From: Liolophura sinensis
Lineage: Eukaryota; Mollusca; Polyplacophora; Chitonida; Chitonidae
Assembly: GCF_032854445.1 (NCBI RefSeq)
Contig: NC_088299.1
Location: 19,087,608-19,151,607, forward strand
Length of the DNA stretch: 64,000 nt
Reading direction: 5' to 3'
Each line of letters starts with the position of its first letter. The stretch's first letter is position 1. This document shows positions 13,501 through 28,600 of this stretch, in pieces. The notes beneath the pieces are model-generated. The model searched no databases. It was given only the letters and a program-made list of their open reading frames with translations, and was not told the origin of the DNA. The translations under genes were made by a program, and so were the position numbers.

Positions 13501-16500
13501 TAGCCAAGGTTGAGAAACATTTTAAGGTAAATATTACCTAACAGATCCGGTATCTCTTTTGACTTTCCTGAGGGATTTGCAAAATTGGAAACGATTCATT
13601 CCAACAACATTTTATTAGATCATACAAACAATATCACCCCCAAAACAGACAAAAACATTTTGCATGTTTGCCTAAAATATGTGTTTGAAACAAACTAGAA
13701 TTTTAACAGTAATACATAGTTCAACATAAAACGTTTACACATTCATGGAAACGTGTTTGTATCATGCTCCAACGTCTCCTGTCGCATCGTCAGCAGGTTT
13801 GCAATTAGAGGATTGATTTAATCTAGTTTTGGCGCTATCCGTCTTACTTCTGCATTAGAATTTCAAGAAAACGTTGCTTGTTTTGCATCTCTCTCTCCGT
13901 TATCCTTGTGTACTTGTCACAAGTATACAAGGATAAGGGAGAGGCATGTTGTGGCACCTCTCTCCGCTACCCTTGTGTACTTGTCACCAATGGTAGCCTG
14001 TTGTGGCACCTCTGTCCGTTATCCTTGTGTACTTGTCACCAATGGTAGCCTGTTGTGACACCTCTCTCCCTTATCCTTGTATACTTGTCACCAATGGTAG
14101 TCTGTTGGTGGCACCTTTCTCCGTTATACTTGAGTACGCGTCACCAATGGTAGCCTATTGTGGCACCTCTCTCCGTTATCCTTGTGTATGTGTCACCATT
14201 GGTACACTGTCTTGGCACCTCTCTCCGTTACTCTTGTGTACGTGTCACCAATGGTAGCCTGTTGTGGCACCTCTCTCTGTTACATTTGCGTACTTGTAAC
14301 CAATGGTAGCTTGTTGTGACGCCTTTCTCGGTTATCCTTGTGTACTTGTCACCAATGGTAACCTATTGTGGCAGCTCTCTCTGTTACCCTTGTACTTGTC
14401 ACCAATGATAGCCTGTTGTGACACCTCTCTCCGTTACATTTGCGTACTTGTCACCAATGGTAGCCTATTGTGACACCTTTCTCCGTTATCCTTGTGCACT
14501 TGTCACCAATGGTAACCTATTGTGGCACCTCTCTCCACACCTCTTGTGTACTTGTCACCAGTGGTAGCCTGTTGTGGCACCTCTCTCCGTTACCCTTCTG
14601 TACTTGTCACCAATGGTAGCCTGTTGTGGCACCTCTCTCCGTTATTCTTGTGTAAGTTGCCACCAATGGTATCCTGTTGTGGCACCTTTCTCCGTTATCG
14701 TTGTGTACTTGTCACTAATGGTAGTCTATTGTGGCACCTCTCTCCGTTACCCTTGTGTACTTGTCACCAATGGTAGCCTGTTGTGGCACCTCTCTCCGTT
14801 ACCCTTCTGTACTTGTCACCAATGGTAGCCTGTTGTGGCACCTCTCTCCGTTATTCTTGTGTAAGTTGCCACCAATAGTAGCCTGTTTACCATTGGGTTA
14901 TATTTTCCGGCGCTCAGGGATTCTCCACGTGAGTCCAGCGTCTGGTCAAAATCACGGTGTGATGTCATCAATTATTGAGAATCTCTCAGGTCACTGTTAT
15001 TGGATGTCCAACTTAATAATTAAACCCCACGCTGAGAAACACATCGACGAATAAGCTACTGGACACAGAACGTTTGTGGTAGACTTAGTGCCAAGTATTT
15101 CACCAGTGATCGTAGCCCATGTGAAGATTTGGTGTGCAGTTTCATTGCCCCTCTGGTAGGACCTTACATAGTCCCCATCTCACAGAGGCTCACGATTTAT
15201 ATTTAATATCTGCCTCTCATAAATTTTGAAATAATTACCCTATAGACATGTTTGCACGTAGGCCTTTGCATCCACCCCACCACCTCCTCTCCTTCTGTGA
15301 CGTAGAATGGATTTTAGACATGAGACAGCAACATGGCTTCGACATGCAGTATCCAGTGACGAGTGAGACGTGTAACCGGCATTAGACCACACTCTTACTT
15401 TCTTATACCATACCACACCCCATACCATACCACACCATACCACACCATACCATACCATACCACACCACACCATACCATACCATACCACACCCCATACCAT
15501 ACCACACCATACCATACCATATCACACCATACCATACCACACCGTGCCATACCATACCACACCATGCCATACCACACCATACCACACCCCATACCATACC
15601 ACACCATACCACACCCCATACCATACCACACCATACCATACCATACTATACCATACCATACCACACCATACCATATTAATGGGATCCATGCTGGGGGTTT
15701 ATTTGCAAGTCATCTCTCTTTCTAATAGAATTGCTAGGATCCTGCTCTTGTGCAGGTTTGGATTCGTCTTTGGGTGAGATTTTGTCTTGTACATGGTACG
15801 GACGGGGATATTTTGGTTAAGCCCAGCTTGGTGTGGTCTGATAATAGTGGCAATGTGCCACTCAATGTAAATAAATTCGAATATCTATTCAATACAATAT
15901 AATATTACTGTAAATTACCATTGCAAATTTATAGCTTGGAAAATTTAGATCTATCAAGAGCACATAACGTACTTTACTTTCATAATAACTGTTTTATTCG
16001 AGAGAAGTAACGTCACCTCTGATCTGCATGCTCCATGTCCATTTCTACATACACAGTGCATCCATAATACGTGCATACAACTGAGATATCAAGGTCATCA
16101 TGGAACAATGTGCCATCTTTGTATTAGTCCCATATGGGATGTAGGACCTTTGGTCGACAGGTTAGACACCCAATTCTACTGAGTCAGTGTACAAAGTTCA
16201 TCATCAAACTTAATATCAACGTTAGTACAGTCCTCGTTTAGTTGAGGTGACAAAATGTAAGTCATCACCCGATTTAACGGTTTTCAAAAATATATGTTGT
16301 CTTATAACGCACATGACCTGCTTCAACAAATCAAGTTCGAATCAACACTGATCTCTACACCCTTTTCGTCCTGTCATTGGATGTTTTTACCATTTCGTCA
16401 CCAAAAATTATATATACAGATAGTGACAGAATAGGATTATGTGAGGACAAACAAATAACCAGAACACGTCATATAAAATTGTTTCATAATTTTAAACGCT

Positions 16501-19500
16501 TATCGGAGACCTTAACTAGTACTTGCAAGATGAAATGTAACGAAGTAGGTCTATGATAAGAACATTTTTGAATATACAATCTTCGTATATGAAAGATAAA
16601 ATTAATGAAATGTTTCCATGTCAAATTTAAAATTTGGTACAGTTATGATGCATGAAAGAGGCGTTGAATTAACCGTGGTGACAAGTTTATTACCTGTATC
16701 TTACAGACGGACTACGCTATGATAGCTGAAGCTCTGAGTGAGTTTGTTGTTAAATTATTAGACCGTGTAAGAGACAACCAAGAACTGGAAATGGTACTAA
16801 ACAAAGTGGACTATGCCAAAGGAAGGACGGACGAGTTTGAGCCCGCAGCTCGTATCAAAATGGCCGTGATTAACAAGGAAAAAAAGGTGAGCGCTAATCT
16901 TTGTATGATTTGTCACTTTATGAAGTTTCAAAGTCTCGTTACTGGAGCCATTGAGCCCCCAGTGGCGTCAGGGGGGTACATTTGCACAAGTTGTGCAGTG
17001 AGAAACAGTTGACGGCTAGCACTGCGCATGCCTGGCCGATTGATAGATTTTTAATTTCTTTGTCCAGTGATAAAGAGCTCTTTGCGCCACTGTGCATAGA
17101 TGAACAGAACCTGCTGTCTTTAAGGCTCCGTTATGATGCGGCCATAATATCCACTGCTTCAAACAGATGCTACTTTTATTTAATGAGTAATTCGACAGCT
17201 TTTGCTGATTCCGCGAGCTTGTCTGTTGAGATGAAGCAACTTTTTCTTTGTCTCCTTATTCGTTTTGTTCATTTTAGTTTTGGTTTGCTGTGCACAAGGT
17301 TTACTTAACCAACAGAGGGAATCTTGGCCCTTGAGTGAACTGTAGGCTACTGTTCAAACAGCAGAACTCTGAGGGAAAATGCATCTTCTGCTAATTCTAC
17401 CTTTCAGGAAGTGTGTACCAGACACCTGGCAAAACGTCGTGATAAGTGTATTTTGTCATAAAAAAATTGTCAGTTTCATAATAAGTATAAGTTCATAAAT
17501 AACTGCATACAATGCGTCCCGGTTACGTCATTGTTTGTCCACATTGATATTTTCTGATTGGTGTCAGTCTAGCATTTTAGCTCAGTCACGAAATCGTCTG
17601 TATTGTGGGATACACGGGTCAAAATTATGAACGAATGCGCATGCCGGATGGCGATATCTGGCGTCCGAGTTGTTCAATAGTTGGCATTGGTGTCACTTGA
17701 ACAAACATGAAACAAATTGGTAGTTATGCAACTAACATTAATATTGGGGCGCATGTGAGTAATCTGGTAACGTGTGGGTCACGCTTTGCAACATAACAAT
17801 GGTAAATTCAGCTATATGACGCAAGTCGCCATTACAACGAGAAAAGTAGATCTGCCCCATTTTAAACACAGACACGCATCCATCCCAAACACATCTCTCC
17901 GTAGAACTCTTCATATAAGGGGCTGTCAGTAAACAGGACACTGCTACCAAAGGGAATGCTAGCTGAAAGGAATGTCACAAAAGTCAGATGTAGAATGGTC
18001 AAGTGCACGATAAAGTGAACTCCTGGCCTTGCCAGGATGTCAAGGTGCCAGGGTATCAGGGTGCCAGGGTGTCAGGGTGCCAGGGTATCAGGGTGCCAGG
18101 GTGTCGGAGGAAAATGTTTTGATTTTCATAATGTTCAGTTATAACTGGTATTGTAATGTATATATGTACAAGTACATTCACTAAAGCGAGGAGCCATCAT
18201 GAACCAGCAGTAAGTGGGTTTAGGCTAACTGCGATGAGAGATCCGCTCAAGTGGTACGCTAGGAGTACTTTTGTGAACTATCAGCGCGGACCTGAGAGAA
18301 CACACCCTTAACAAACACAGAGCCTGTCCGATTCCTCGGCTCTTTAGCGGCCACTCTCTGTATCAATAAACGATTGACTGTGATGTCGCTGATCGTCAAG
18401 TGGCCGGCTGATTCTGTGAAAACAAAACACTGCTGTATTAATTATTAACAGTTTGTCACTCAGTCAAAAGACAATTATGAGACTTTCACTAGTCGATTGC
18501 AATTCACACAAGAGACAGCTAATGTGCTGCCCATGCTTGTATTGTAAGCTTTTCAGCTAAGACAGACCATGGAATAAGAACATCTATTCCACCTCCATGG
18601 ATAGACACAGCGCTGAGCCAACCACCGCTATTGATTAGGTATTTATATAGAAGCCAAGAGCAATCTATACACCTGGTCAGTATACACTAGCGTGTACCAC
18701 ACTACCGTATGTGAGGCGCGATGCTAAAACCACCGTGTGAACGAAAAAGGACAATAAATCATATCGTAAAAATAACAATAGTAAATCGGCATACGGGAGA
18801 GTTTGTGTAAATATAGTGTTTTGCAGTGTGCCTTATCATCATTGATTGAGAGGGCCTGTCACAGTTGGCGAGTGTTCGATGAGCGGGACAATATCTGTAA
18901 ATATTTTGATATGTAGCAGCCGTGACATTGAATGCCGTGTTGTAGATATCAGTTACACAATCCATTGAATATATTAACTTTGGCCTAAGGCATGTGGAGG
19001 GTAGATCTTGCGTTATGTTATCACGCACTTTATGTGTGCTCTATAAATTAGGGATAATTGGTGCGCGCGTGTTTTTTGCGTAATCTGGTATAGGTGGCTG
19101 AACAGTAACAACGTCACTCGCATTAAAGACGGCATGCACGTGACCAACCTCTCCAGCTCTTGGGCAGCCGGGAAGTTTGTCAGGCTTGACAAACTGACGA
19201 ATGAGATTATAGTTTTCTAGAGGCTCAGTCCGGTTTATTCCACCTGTAAACCTTACCACCCTATGTCAAATATTTTTGGGCGATGGGACATTAAAATATG
19301 ACATAACACAAAATGTGTCCGTGCACGATGCAATGGGGCGGAAGAATGTAACAGGCAGTGTAGAATCACTCACTCCATATACTGATGTTTGTAGTTCTCC
19401 ACAACCGATACTGAAAGTTCGAAAATATCTCATTTTACCGCTGTTTGTTTTGTCTCTGTGTACTTTTTCCGATAAGAAATCGATCATGGACTACGTAGTT

Positions 19501-19585
19501 AAGTCATATAGTTTGTGTGATGGGTGTATGTTAAAACTAAATCGTCTTTCATACGTTCCAGTTTTGCCCGTTATACCTGTTCATC

Positions 19586-19658
<73 letters not shown>

Positions 19659-22600
19659 TGTCCTCTGTTACATCTGTGTTAAAACATTTAAAAATTAATG
19701 TGTTCAGTTTAACAGAAAGTCTGTCTATTGTTTGGGTGATGGTAGAATGTGGAAGGGGGAGGGAGGGGTATGTGTTCGAAATTTGTGTCAGTTTTTTTTC
19801 GTCCTGCCTGTTCTCAGCATGTGTTATTTTTGTTAATCATAAATATTCTTTTAGTTTTATTATAATTTGTTCACAGTTGGCTTTACATTGTTTTAGAACT
19901 TATCCATTTTGATCTTATTGATGTGTGAATTTTGTTTTCTTGCTGTCTGTTTCTAGTTCGTGGCTCACCCGAGCTGTCAGATGACCCTGTCTAACATGTG
20001 GTATGAACACATCCGACACGTTGAGAGAGCGCCTGTTTCCAAAAAATTATTATACTTCATTTGTTTCCTGCTTTTTTACCCTTTCATGGCATTGTTGTAC
20101 ATATTTCTACCAAAGGCAAAGGTAAGATGGCGACTTTCACAATCTCTTGATTTTCAATTTTTTTTTGGTTCTCAGGACAGTTCACTTATTTTACAAGTCT
20201 ATGTCATGTTTGTCTAGGTACACTGTAAAAACTAATCCGCTATGAATGGATAATGTCGTTGCTGCAAATTATTATGTTGTAATCGACAGACGTTATGTTA
20301 TGTTCAATGTTATTCCAACACAATACTTTTATTTTGTATAACGCGGTTTTGTGTTATTTATGACAAAATAATTATGTTGCTGTAACATTTGTGCAAATCT
20401 AACCTTAAAGGTATTCCGAAAACGTAAATGTCACATATTAGTTTTTAGAGTGCGACCACATTAAGTCTACACAATCAGGCCATAAACTTTGACACTTTGA
20501 TGTCTCAGAGAAACAGATATAATTTATTTAAAATTTGATAATTTTATTTTCTGTAGCATGCAAATGTTGTGAAGTTTAATGTTGACATGGATCTACATGA
20601 GTTCGTTTGTAAAGTTGCAGGCTGCTCATTATTAGCCATTAATGTGAGTCTTTCATCCAGTATATAACTATCTGCAATAAGAATAGCTAAGTTTGATTCC
20701 ACGAAGAGCTGTAATTATTTGTGATATACACCATGAAGCATTCCCATGACCATTTAAAAGGGTCATATTTATGTGGCAGATGACATTATTGCTTGTGTTA
20801 AGTATCTCTGCCGAGTAAAAATGAAGGGAAGAGAGGATACATGTTAAACACGCGCTGCCTCTCCCACACTGATGTTGAGCATAAACACGAGTACACATGT
20901 ACACAAACCATTACAAACCTGACACAGTATAGATTACGTATACTATGAGCCCTGTATTGTTCCATAAACTTACAAGGAAGAATTTCTGTACTTCCCGTAC
21001 TGTGTCCAGTGGATCAGTACTGAGACCGTTGAAAAGTGTCTGTCCGTTATTTACGGAACAAGACGAAGCTGTGATAGTACATGTAGTGACAACCATACGG
21101 AACTAAGATAGTGCATGCTATGGGATGGAATACCGGTATCAAGAATTGTCAGCCTGAGAGAGGTGATGATTGAACGAGCGCGGAGCACAAGTTGATCACC
21201 AATTATCCAGGGCTGAAAATGTTCACTTTTTGCCCTTGCGATGATATTTTGTGGGCAAGCTGATAACGAAGAACCCATATAATACATAAGTACAATCACC
21301 AATCCAGCTTGGACCCGATGCCCGTTAGTTTTAACTGCACGAATGAAAGGATACTACACCAACATTTTTTTATTTTCTTTCTGATTTTCAGTTCATGGTA
21401 TTTATGAGAAGTCCAATGATAAAGTTTATGGCTCAGACTTACAGTTATGTGGCGTTTATAAGCTTTATAATATCGTGGACATTTACCTTATCGGCGGCCA
21501 GCTCGGTCAAACTGGAGATACCAACCCCACACAGCAGAAGCCAAGCGGCTGTTCAAAGAGGATGAGAATATCCCCGGTAACACCCTGGTACGCTTCATGA
21601 CGTGGGAGTTCGAGGAGTGGATGATTCTTGCCTGGGTAGTGGGTAAGTACAAGACACACTCCCCACCCTGGCGCAACACTCACACGCCACACCCAACTCC
21701 CCCAGCCTCACCCACCCACACATATATCCAACGATGTCGCGGTTTTCACAGCTTCCCTTCATCCAAAATGTACTAGAATTCAAATACGTTAAATGTTATT
21801 CAATGACACGCCTACATACCATTTCAAGTCATGATTTTTCTCAGACCTATCATCGAAATTAGTCGTGGTTTCATTGTTTCTTACATAATAAATCCTTGGT
21901 GAGTCATTTTTCGAAATTAATAAGGAATGTTTTAGAAATACGTTTGGATCTTGTACTGAGTGGTATTGATCTTGGTTTAGCGAATTGTTATACTCTGGAA
22001 CGTTTTGCTTACGCGATTACGATCAGAGTATAGGGAGCGTACATGTGCGTATCCAGAGTAAACCGTAGCCCTTTGTCAGGTTCACAGAATCCAGAACAAA
22101 AGCCCTAGAAAGTTAGTGAAAATAATATCGATCAAGGACGCCGAGGTTGAAATAACACAGGTTGGCTTAGTTATTTGTGGTATGAAGTAATTACGTTGCA
22201 TGACATCAAGGGAACATGCGGTGTATGTATGCTTGTCTGTTTTGTAATGGTCAGTGTCAAAGTCATCAAGTAAAGTGCATTTTTTATTTTGGGAAATGTC
22301 ACCAAGCACAGTTTGTAAGTGCTCGTCGAAGACTTAAACCTTTATTATTCCTACGAGGTCTTTATTTTTGTTCGTCAATCCAGTATCAACGAAAAGGGAT
22401 TCGTATGGCCTATCCTCTTCGTTGCAGGAAATATACAAATATACAGAATTACTACACCCACTTTTTCTATGGTAAATGGTGTAAACCCATGGATATGTAA
22501 GCACTCTTCTATATCAGGATTCAGGGGGGCCTCCGTGGCTCAGTCGGTTAGCGCGCTAGCGCGGCGTAATGACCCAGGAGCCTCTCACCAATGCGGTCGC

Positions 22601-25600
22601 TGTGAGTTTAAGTTCAGCTCATGCTGGCTTCCTCTCTGGTCGTAAGTGGGAAGGTCTGCCAGCAGCCTGCGGATGGTCGTGGGTTTCCCCCGGGCTGTGC
22701 CCGACTTCCTCCCATCATAATGTTGTCCGCCGTCGTATAAGTGAAATATTCTTGAGCGCGGCGTAAAACACCAATCAAATAAATAAATAAATAAATATAT
22801 CAGGATTCAACCAGCTCTAGGTAAACCCGAGCACAGAGAAATTGCAATTTAGATTATTTACATATGTAGCTATAATATCGTAATTCTTTTTGAGACTTCG
22901 GACTTTTAAGTAAAAAGTAGCACATTGTTCATTTTGGGACTTGTCTAGAGAAGCTATGGATTGGCTAAAGGTAGATTCTACAAGATTATTGGATTGCGGG
23001 CTAGTTGTGCTGGCCCAGTGATCGATTTCATATTCATTGTCGTCTGTTGGAGTTTTGTATTGATTAGTTTCGTTAAGGTTTAACAGGATTAAAGCACATT
23101 CTGTCTATCGTTTGTAATGACACGTTACTATAGATAGAGGGATGTTCCTTGCTCGTATTGTGATGTTATAATCAGTGCCGTGGAAGGGAGGGAAGGTAAA
23201 ACCATTCGAGAATGGATCTTGAGTCAGGAATTGATCAGCCGTAAGGGCATAACAATGGGCAACAGACTACATGTATGACGTCAGGAAGATGATAACAGGA
23301 TATTGCATAACACAACCTTAAATAAAGTGAAATCTTTACTTCTCAGAAACAAACACCTCTTAAATTAGAAGATTAGAAATTAGTCAGTCATCTCATAACG
23401 TTAATGTGAGAGAGACACCTGGGAGGCAGGCATGTGACAAAGACACCTGGGAGGGCAGGGCATGTGAGAAAGGACACCTGGGAGGCAGGCATGTGAGAGA
23501 GACACCTGGGAGGCAGGCATGTGAGAAAGACACCTGGGAGGCAGGTAGAAGTAACAGAATGTTACAAGTAAATACTGAATGTAACATTTGGAGCTAATAC
23601 ATATGGATTACTCAGGCATGTGACTAGTCGACAGAACTACAGACAAAAAGCATTGTGGAATACATTAGAAACGAAGTCATAAATTTACTTGCCTAGTTGA
23701 CTAGTGATCAGAGTATAAAAGAACTCATTATACTTAACACCGAATGACATGCTGAATAAATAGGCATAATTAGAACTATCATGTATCACGGTACATTAGC
23801 AATCCAGGAACTGGTCAGGAATACACAGGTTGAGTGAGGCTCAAACAGGGGGAGTCTGTTATACTTGTGGCGTACAGTCGTCTGTAATAACAGCTTTTCT
23901 GGAAACTGTGTTGGAGTGCTCATCTCGGGCAGGAGTATGGATCAATTCGTCAGTACAGCCAGAAGATTTAATTTGCCGCACGTGCTCAGCATAGTTTTTA
24001 GCCAAAAAGTTTACCGTTGCTGGACCTGAAGAAGTGGGTTGCCTGATGTAGATTTCAATAATGTTTGATTTCAAGGGTTCAGATCTTCTTTAATACGATT
24101 TCGGCAGTCCTGAGGGTTTTTCGCCTCCTTATGGCGTCAATTTTATGCTTCCTCGTCATAAATTTGACAATGTTACCTCAACGTTTAGATTATAGGTCAG
24201 CATGTGGAAGGGGGGGGGGGGGGGGTGCGGGGGCCGCAGACGGTGAGCTGTATCCATGTCTTTATATGTGATACACGTGCCCAGTTTTGTAGTAAGCTTA
24301 TCAACCACTCGTTCCGCGCATTCGTTGATCGTTTTACCTCTGTTGTCACACTAAACAGAAACACGAATACTTGACAATCGAACATTTTTTTTTTGTGTTT
24401 TTTCGTGTTGTAAGCTCATCTCACGTCATATGTCATTTCATGTCATATCTAAGAACTTCGTTATCTTTTCAAGAGAGAATATCCGCGATTCCATTTGCTC
24501 TGTTAGAGCAGTGAATTTAGAGCAGTTCCAACTGGCCAAGAAACTGCTCATTTGTAACGAGTTTGTCCAGTTTAACCTTAATTACCCCGAGCTGAACATC
24601 ATCGGGTTTGTCATCTTAACTGGTGTTTGAGTGAGAGAGGTGTGGCACCGGTGAGTTGTCCAGGCTACTGAGACGATATATCATTCCTCTTGTGTCTCTT
24701 TGATTTAGGCATTTTAGTAAAATTAGGTATGATTCCGTGCACCTAGTCGCCGGAAACAATATCACGCAGTGGGGCGGCAGGCGAAAACCCGTCCCAGCTA
24801 GTCGCCGGAAACAATATCACGCAGTGGGCGGCAGGCGAAAACGCGTGCAGCTAGTCACCGGAAAACAATATCACGCAGTGGGCGGCAGGCAAAAACCCGT
24901 GGAGCTAGTCGCCGGAAAAAATATCACGCAGTGGGCGGCAGGCGAAAACGCGTGCAGCTAGTCGCCGGAAACAATATCACGTAGTAGGCGGCAGGCGAAA
25001 ACCCGTGCAGCTAGTCGCCGGAAACAATATCACGCAGTGGGCGGCAGGCAAAAACCCGTGCAGCTAGTCGCCGGAAACAATATCGCGCAGCTGAACCTAA
25101 GATTCTCACTTAGTGGGATACCATAGGTTGTTGTTTCAACATCGGGAAAAACGTGTTGAGAAAACACACAATTTTAGCAAACTCATGTGCATGTTAGAGT
25201 GAGTTACACATTAGGTTCACGAAGGGTAGGGAAATATTCATAGAGCAGACAGGTGTACCACAAAACTAGTTAGGTGACTGGAATGACCTTATTCACATGC
25301 GCCACCAACCCGCTACTTTTGTAACCAATAACACATGTCCGACAGTCTTAAAAACATGATGTTAAATATTTGTTGACGAGAATTACATATAATGTAACTT
25401 CGTTTGCCATATAAAAAACTTGGCATGAAAACGTATCCTCATCGGGCACTAGGGTTCAACAGCTTTCTTCAAGCAAACACAAGTTTGCTCTTTGAAGCAT
25501 CTGCCAGTATACTCAATCTGATTTGTTGAAAATTTTGCCACATGGCAGGACTGGTTTATAGGTTACTGTGATTCACAGTATCACCTCGCGCATGACATAA

Positions 25601-28600
25601 CGTATGCTTTTTGAGTCGGTTTACAGGCACTGTGTGCAGTTTTCGTTGTTTCCCTGTAACAGATGTATTTGAAAATATAGATTATTTAGAAATTTGGACC
25701 AAATCTTATATTAGTTTACAAGAAAAATATTATTGTCGAATACGAAAAAGAATAAACGGTCAAAATTTTATTTTTTGTAAGTTTCTGGTGTAATTTCTCT
25801 TTATAAGTAAAAACATGCATGTATATGATCTAATGCAATTATTCGGAATTATAAAATTTGGATATTGCAAAAGCTGACATATTGATAACAGGTGAAACTC
25901 AGCAGTTAAAATATCCATTTGATAACAGCGGAATTGTTGCCACAGACAGAAAAAAAATGGTTTCGACTTTATCGTTTTTGTTTTTTAATTCATGATTTTA
26001 TGTATACCCGTGGACATATAGGCCTATATCGCCAAAATTATCTCGCTAGACTGATATATAGTAGTAAAGAAGCATATAAAAGGCACGTTTTTATTCCTTT
26101 TGTTTTCTCAGGATAAAACAATCCCTGCTAACAAGTATTTGGAATCAATCATTGTCTATATCAGCAGCATAAACAGCTCTTTCCGATTTCGAGCCAAGCA
26201 ATAAAATGATTTCGTCAAGAAACTGTTAGATTATAGGCTGTTTGAACGAATAGGAAGGGGCTCTATTGCAAACATATATTAAAATCTGAATATTCGCTTC
26301 AGGGTAGAAAGTTTAAATTTTTCTCAAAGAGGCTATCAAGGTTTTGTTATTCACCATATACTCTTAACACTGATCGAGGGCCTTTTGTCCGCCGCGTGTT
26401 TGTGTCCGCGGGACTTTTGTCGCCAGTGCTTTTGTCCGTTCAACGGTACCTGCAGGTAAAACCTCCTCAATGTAAGCCTGTCTGAATCTACCAGAGCTGG
26501 ATTTGAACCTGGGACTCGCTGACTGGGAGTCAAGAGCAGTCCCTTAGCAGACAGACCCTGTGAGGGCCCTTGGAAGACAGGAGGTGTGGGTATTTAGCAG
26601 CCGCGCCCCTTCCCCACTTGCTCCATAGTGAAAGCTTGAATTCAACCGGCCTTGGATACTAAATGAGCTGTTCTTTATTAGCCGATTATACGATCATTGT
26701 AAAATTGATCAATCAAACTAAAAAGTTACATCGACCCATATGGAGCTAAAATTACAGTCACCTATGGAACATGGAATTTAGTATAGATCTGTAGAAGTAC
26801 CGTGTTTGTTTCGCTTTGGATAAAACGTGATGGCTTAACACAACCTGTCCTACCTGCTCTTTGGTCGTCATTCATTGAACCTCACTTTGATCAAATGTTT
26901 CTCTCAGAAAGGATCAATGTAACCATCACGCTACAGTGATACTGAACAGAGCTAAAAGGCCTGATAAATTGGTACCGGATATTTCATATTGTATCACCGA
27001 AGTCATGCAGTTCAACACAGATAGTTTTGCCATTTTAACAGCTCTTGTATGTTGCAATATCCTACTCCTGAGAAGGCTATAATTTTCTCTACTGCCTGAA
27101 ATAAATTATTGAATTAAGGAATAACTTTTTGCTTGATGCCACTTCGGTATTGTTGCAGCCGTTTCCTGGCGAGAACATGTTTAAACTAAGTGATGCGACA
27201 TGCTTAAAGTGAAGTGATAACAAATTTGTAAACGTCACTATCACTGAAGTCTTTATCCAAAACTACCTTTATTTAATTATATAGATTATATGTTTTTGTG
27301 GTTTTTGTGGTTTTTGAGATTTTAAAAAGGAATGCAGCTAAATGCTTGAATTCTGTATAGATGATCATATTCATAATGCTGGATTTCAGCCATGTCAGGT
27401 GTTTCTTTAAAAACATAAATAAAATTTATCTGTATTTGGTTTCCAATAATCCGCTGATGCTGAATGCTTTCAAATGAACAAAATTTAAATTGTACAAGGA
27501 TATTAAAGTTTTAAAAAGCTAACATCATTCTAATTCCTTTCCACCTGTTTTGTTCTGTTGCTTGTATCCGGTAGTTAACTATAAATATATATCAATACAT
27601 ATTTCACCAAGTACTTGAGTCGCCAGGGTAGTGTATGGGGATATAATGTTAATCGTGTACTCCGCATACCTCTTTGCTTTGATGTTAACCGTGCAGTCCA
27701 TATATATTGTCCTCGTAGCTGCAATACAATATGCCTCTTTGCTTTGATGTTAATCGTGTAGTCCACATATATTGTCCTCGCAGCTGCAATACAATATGCC
27801 TCTTTGCTTTGATGTTAAACGTGTAGTCCACATATATTGTCCTCGTACCTGCAGTACAATATGCCTCTTTGCTTTGATGTTAATCGTGTAGTCCACATAT
27901 ATTGTCCTCGCAGCTGCAATACAATATGCCTCTTTGCTTTGATGTTAATCGTGTAGTCCACATATATTGTCCTCGCAGTTGCAATACAATATGCCGCTTT
28001 GCTTTGATGTTAATTATATATTCCACATATATTTTCCATGCCGCTGAATAAAACATGACTCTTCGATTGGAGTAAAGCTGTGGTTGTTTTAACACAACTG
28101 TCTAACCGCCATTCATTGACCTCCGCTTTGATGACCAATCGCTCAGTTTGATCCGCATGGAAACTTCAATAGTACAGAGATCTGCAGCGCTTACCAAAGC
28201 ATGCAAGGAGGGATATGAAACTTTGATAAAAAAAAGTGAAGGCAAAAACAGTATTCACTTTGTCCTGGAACACGCGTGGGTGGGTGTGTGGGGCGTTCAA
28301 GTAACACAAGACACAAGCTTAATGTTAGCTGCTTCCAGGCGATTTTTAATCATGTTGGCTTAGGAAAAAATTAAAGAAAAACAGTTTTGAGATATTTTTA
28401 ATGCAAGAATAATCATTTCTGTTCAACACAACCTAACATAGGGCTGGACGTACCGTACATCATTGGTGTTTGTGGTATCCCCTTAAATCTGTACACTTCT
28501 TTCTGTCCCTATCCATTTTTCTCGGACATCATACTATAGAATCGCCGCTATAATTACCTCTTTGTGTTATATTTTCAGGTTAATCGGGTTTTATACAGGT

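Larger units (their letters stand above)
13527..16706 (+). other. Intron 2, about 3.2 kb
   Basis: GTAAAT...TTACAG. It holds the 52-bp minisatellite (13886-14888) and the CCATA/CCACA array (15406-15676). 14890-15400 and 15680-16700 show no recognisable gene or element. Confidence 0.85.
16887..19956 (+). other. Intron 3, about 3.1 kb
   Basis: GTGAGC...TTTCTAG. It holds a short CAGGGTGTCAGGGTGC array (18038-18106) and a long TA tract (19587-19654). The remaining sequence shows no supported gene; the open frames at 16982-17308, 18759-19028 and 19276-19698 have no family features. Confidence 0.8.

Noticed and set aside
15240-15777. Overlapping YHTIPYHT / [10 protein letters not shown] frames
   Set aside because: Pentanucleotide satellite read in different frames.
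16982-17308. Open frame after exon C, considered as an alternative 3' exon
   Set aside because: Starts out of frame with exon C, and the peptide has no relation to the channel.
24430-24630. Open frame ending ...[17 protein letters not shown], considered as an extra channel exon
   Set aside because: Exons E and F join perfectly in phase and homology, there is no matching GT-AG pair, and the peptide does not fit the TRPC S2-S3 region.
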